A stretch of 64,000 bases of DNA from NCBI GenBank assembly GCA_030248215.1, contig JASANG010002243.1, forward strand, positions 40,778 to 104,777. Direction: 5' to 3'. This document shows positions 60,501 to 64,000 of this stretch, piece by piece. Made by a program: the position numbers and the translations under genes. Under the pieces are notes generated by a model. It was not told where the DNA came from, did not search any database, and was given only the letters and a program-made list of their open reading frames with translations. Numbering within the stretch: the stretch's first letter is position 1; each line of letters begins with the position of its first letter. The DNA comes from Enoplolaimus lenunculus (lineage: Eukaryota > Nematoda > Enoplea > Enoplida > Thoracostomopsidae).

Positions 60501-63005
60501 CGGTTAGTTTCACCCCAACGGTTGGTTTCACCCGCACGGTTGGTTTCACCCCATCGGTTGATGTCTCCGCAGCGGTCGGTTTCACCCCATCGGGTGGTTT
60601 CACCCCAACGGTTGGTTTCACCCCCAACGGTTGGCTTCACGTCCCGACGGTTCCTTTCAACCCAACCGTTGGTTTCACCCAAGCGGTTCGTTTCACCCCA
60701 ACAGTCGGTTTCACCCCAACGGTTGGTTTCACCCCAGCAGTCGGTTTCACCCCAACGGTTGGTTTCACCCCAACAGTAGGTTTCACCCCAACGGTTTGTT
60801 TCACCCCAACAGTCGGTTTCACCGTAACGGTCGGTTTCACCCAAACGGTTGGTTTTACCCCAACAGTCGGTTTCACACCAGCGGTTGGTTTCACCCCAAC
60901 AGTCGGTTTCACCCCAACGGTTAGCCTTTCACCCCAACAGTCGGTTTGCCACCTTAACGGTTGGTTTCACCCCAACAGTCGGTTTCACCCCAACGGTTGG
61001 TTTCACCCCAACGGTTGGTTTCACCCCAACAGTCTGTTTCATCCCAACGGTTCGTTTCACCCCAACAGTCGGTTTTATCAAACGGTGGTTTCACCCCAAC
61101 GGTTGGTTTCACCCCAATGGCTGACTTCACCCCAACGGTTGGTTTCACCCCAATGATTGGTTATACCCCAACGGTTGGTTTTACCCCAACAGTCGGTTTC
61201 ACCCAAACGGTTGGTTTCACCCCAACGGTTGGTTTCACCCCAACAGTTGGTTTCACCCCAACGGTTGGTTTCACCCCAACGGTCGGTTTCACCCCAACGG
61301 TTGGTTTCACCCCAACAGTCGGTTTAAACCCAAAGGTTGGTTTCACCCCAACGGTTGGTTTCACCCCAACGGCTGGTTTCACCCCAACGGTTGGTTTCAC
61401 CCCAACGGTTGGTTTCACCCCAACGGTTGGTTTCACCCCAACGGTTCGTTACCCCCCAACGGTTGGTTTCACCCCAACAGTCGGTTTCACCCCAACGGTT
61501 GGTTTCACCCCAACGGTTGGTTTCACCCCAAACTGGCTGGTTTCACCCCAACGGTTGGTTTCACCCCAACGGTTGGTTTCACCCCAACAGTCGGTTTCAC
61601 CACAACGGTTGGTTTCACCCAACAGTCGGTTTCACCCCGACGGTTGGTTTTCGCCCCAACAGTTGGTTTCAACCCAACGGTTGGTTTCACCCCAACGGTT
61701 GGTTTCACCCGAACGGTTGGTTTCACCCCAACGGTTAGTTTCACCCCAACGGTTGGTTTCACCCCAACGGTTGGTTTCACCCCAACGGTTGGTTTCACCC
61801 CAACGATTGGTTTCAACCCAACGGTTGGTTTCACCCCAACGGTTGGTTTCACCCCCACGGCTGGTTTCACCCCAACGGTTGGTTTCACCCCAACGGCTGG
61901 TTTCACCCCAACGATTGGTTTGAACCCAACGGTTGGTTTCACCCTAACAGTTGGTTTCACCCCAATAGTTGGTTTCACCCCAACGCTTGGTTTCACCCCA
62001 ACGGTTGGTTTCACCCCAACGGTTGGTTTCACCCCAACGGTAGGTTTGACACCAACGGTTGGTTTCAACCCAACGGTTGCTTTTCACCCCAACGGTTGGT
62101 TTCACCCCAACGGTTGGTTTCACCCCAAACGGTCCCGTTTCACCCCAACGGTTGGTTTCACCCCCAACGGTTGGTTTCACCCCAACGGTTGGTTTCACCC
62201 CAACGGTTGGTTTCACCCCAACGGTTGGTTTCAACCCAACGGTTGGGTTCACCCCAACGGTGGCTTTCACCCCAATGATTGGTTATACCCCAACGGTTGG
62301 TTTCAGCGCAACGGTTAGTTTCACCCCAACGGTTGGTTTCACCCGAACGGTTGGTTTCAACCCAACGGTTGATTTCACCCCAACGGTTGGTTTCACCCCA
62401 ACGGTTGGTTTCACCCCAACGGTTGGTTTCACCCCAACGGTTGGTTTCACCCCAACGGTTTGTTTCAACCCAACGGTTGGTTTCACCCCAACGGTTGGTT
62501 TCACCCCAATGATTGGTTATACACCAACGGTTGGTTTTACCCCAACGGTTGGTTTCACCCCAACTGTCGGTTTCACCCCAACGGTTGGTTTCACCCCAAC
62601 AGTCTGTTTCATCCCAACGGTTCGTTTCACCCCAACAGTCGGTATCACCGAAACGGATTTTTTCACCCCAACTGTCGGTTTCACCCCAACGGTTGGTTTC
62701 ACCCCAACAGTCGGTTTCACCCCAACGGTTAGTTTCACCCCAACAGTCGGTTTCACCGTAACGGTTGGTTTCACCCCAACAGTCGGTTTCACCCCAACGG
62801 TTGGCTTCAAACCAACGGTTGGTTTCACCCCAACAGTCTGTTTCATCCCAACGGTTCGTTTCACCCCAACAGTCGGTTTTATTCAAACGGCTGGTTTCAC
62901 CCCAACGGTTGGTTTCACCCCAATGGCTGACCTTCACCCTAACGGTTGGTTTACCCAACGAACAATGTCACCCCGTGGTTGTTTCGCCCCAATGGTTGGT
63001 TTTAT
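54524..63005. repeat. Giant 18-bp minisatellite, about 470 units
   Basis: Continuous tandem array of an 18-bp unit, GGTTTCACCCCAACGGTT, with a common variant ending AACAGTC. The unit is markedly more GC-rich than the surrounding DNA. Because 18 is a multiple of 3 and the unit has a stop in only one of six frames, five frames stay open for hundreds of codons: GFTPTV, VSPQRL and WFHPNG on plus, KPTVGV and ETNRWG on minus. Indels shift between frames several times, and no start, signal or splice context is evident. I therefore call it non-coding. Variant units (ATGATTGGTTATACC, CCCGCACGG, GTTGATTTC) recur in blocks. Confidence 0.97.
59157..59624. repeat. Higher-order repeat block in the minisatellite (234-bp period)
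   Basis: The rare unit ATGATTGGTTATACCCC occurs at about 59154 and again at about 59388, exactly 234 bp (13 units) apart. The same 234-bp spacing recurs at about 62276 and 62510. The flanking order of rare units (CGCAACGGTT, CCCGCACGG, GTTGATTTC) is also repeated. This shows duplication of multi-unit blocks, not only single-unit slippage. Confidence 0.75.
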
Positions 63006-63176
63006 ACAAATACGTTGGTTAGGCGCTTGTTGTCAGGATAAAATTTTCTGTCATGCAAACGATTTATTGAAACTCTGTATTTAGTTTAAACAGTCTTCTC
63101 ATTTTTCATTGTTCAGATTGATGGATTAATCAGCAGCTTGGTAAAGCGGTTGAAACTAGAAAAAATTGCTCAGCAC

Positions 63177-64000
63177 TTGAGCAGCATGGAATATGCTTCA
63201 TATTCCTATTAAAAAGGATAGTAACTAGACCAGCACATTCGTTCGATGTAACCTGGAAAAATATTAAGAAACAATGGCGTCCAAAATCATGTTCACTATT
63301 AATTCTTCTGAAACATATTGCGGATAGCAAAATTTCTGTAATTTTCGTTTTGTAAGAAACAAATGTTTTGCTTAAAATGTGTATTGAAGTTTTCTGACAA
63401 GAACGATACGAAACTCACCTTTGCTTCTCTATTAACATAGTTGATTGGATTTCATAAGAACACTGTATGGCAACATAATTGCTGAACCAAAAAACTGGTG
63501 ACCAATTTTCTTTTAGATACTTTTTTGCCAAAAATAAGTAGGCGTTGTTGACAAAAATACTGCCAATTCTTGATCGACGTCAAAAACGACTCTTGCACCT
63601 TATGACCGAACTTTTAGCCTAGGGGACCAACAACAAAGTCTGCAGGTTGACCGAGTTATTTGATTCACTTTATAGTTACGACTAGAGGTTCAAAATTTTT
63701 AAAATATTTTTTTTTTTTTTTTTTCTTTGGCGGGAAGCAAGTATCCCTAACTCTTTTAGCCATGTCTCTGTAACCCCGCCATTATTGAAGAAATTTCGTA
63801 ATCTTTCTAATAAATCTGCGAAAAAATTTCAACATAAAAATAGATTTGCTATCTGATAAATTTTTCAGAAGAATTAATAGTGAACATGATTTTGGACGCC
63901 ATTGTTTCTTAATATTTTTCCAGGTTAACATCGAAACCAACGTGCTGGTCTAGCTTACTATCCTTTTAATAGGAATATGAAGCATATTCCATGCTGCTCA
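63177..64000. mobile_element. Foldback element with ~160-bp inverted repeats, cut by the window end
   Basis: Left arm from 63177 (TGAGCAGCATGGAATATGC) to about 63340 is the reverse complement, with few changes, of the right arm at about 63838-64000 (ending CCATGCTGCTCA). The ~500-bp centre has no convincing transposase frame and includes a poly-T run at 63703-63723. The right edge may lie outside the window. Confidence 0.85.

Overview
This is eukaryotic (metazoan) nuclear DNA. Coding sequence is split into short exons with GT-AG introns, the non-coding sequence is AT-rich, and it is packed with short non-autonomous repeats. All recognisable genes are animal genes: a SUDS3/Sds3 corepressor subunit, an arylacetamide-deacetylase-type hydrolase and a GPI-type ephrin. 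The species cannot be fixed from sequence alone. An invertebrate, possibly an invertebrate chordate such as a tunicate, is a guess.

Layout: 0.6-4.2 kb holds a SUDS3 homologue on the minus strand (8 exons reconstructed, 339 aa, phases consistent). 4.3-8.2 kb holds tRNA-derived SINE-like fragments and G-rich minisatellites. 8.7-16.2 kb holds an AADAC/NCEH1-type serine hydrolase on the minus strand (7 exons, 415 aa, complete Ser-Asp-His triad). 18.1-20.1 kb holds a (GTT)n tract, a 55-bp hairpin tandem repeat and a rearranged transposon copy. 20.3-22.8 kb holds three phase-compatible exons of an unrecognised membrane protein on the minus strand. 24.5-31.0 kb holds a six-exon ephrin on the minus strand (489 aa, unusually long stalk, GPI-type tail). 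31-54 kb is mostly dispersed repeats, with a few isolated exon-like reading frames: a TM segment, a mitochondrial-presequence-like first exon and two small secreted-looking frames. 54.5-63.0 kb is one giant 18-bp minisatellite of roughly 470 units with higher-order structure. The window ends inside a foldback element with inverted repeats of about 160 bp.

The three named genes share the minus strand but have no evident functional link: chromatin repression (SUDS3/Sin3-HDAC), ER ester hydrolysis (AADAC-like) and cell-surface Eph signalling (ephrin). The repeat landscape is the more distinctive part. At least six repeat families recur in the introns and spacers, including inverted-repeat elements carrying an internal TTAGGC-like hexamer tract, near-perfect palindromic elements, a 430-bp element family and several tRNA-derived SINEs. 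Exon boundaries were assigned by hand from splice consensus, phase and family similarity; no alignment or transcript data were available.
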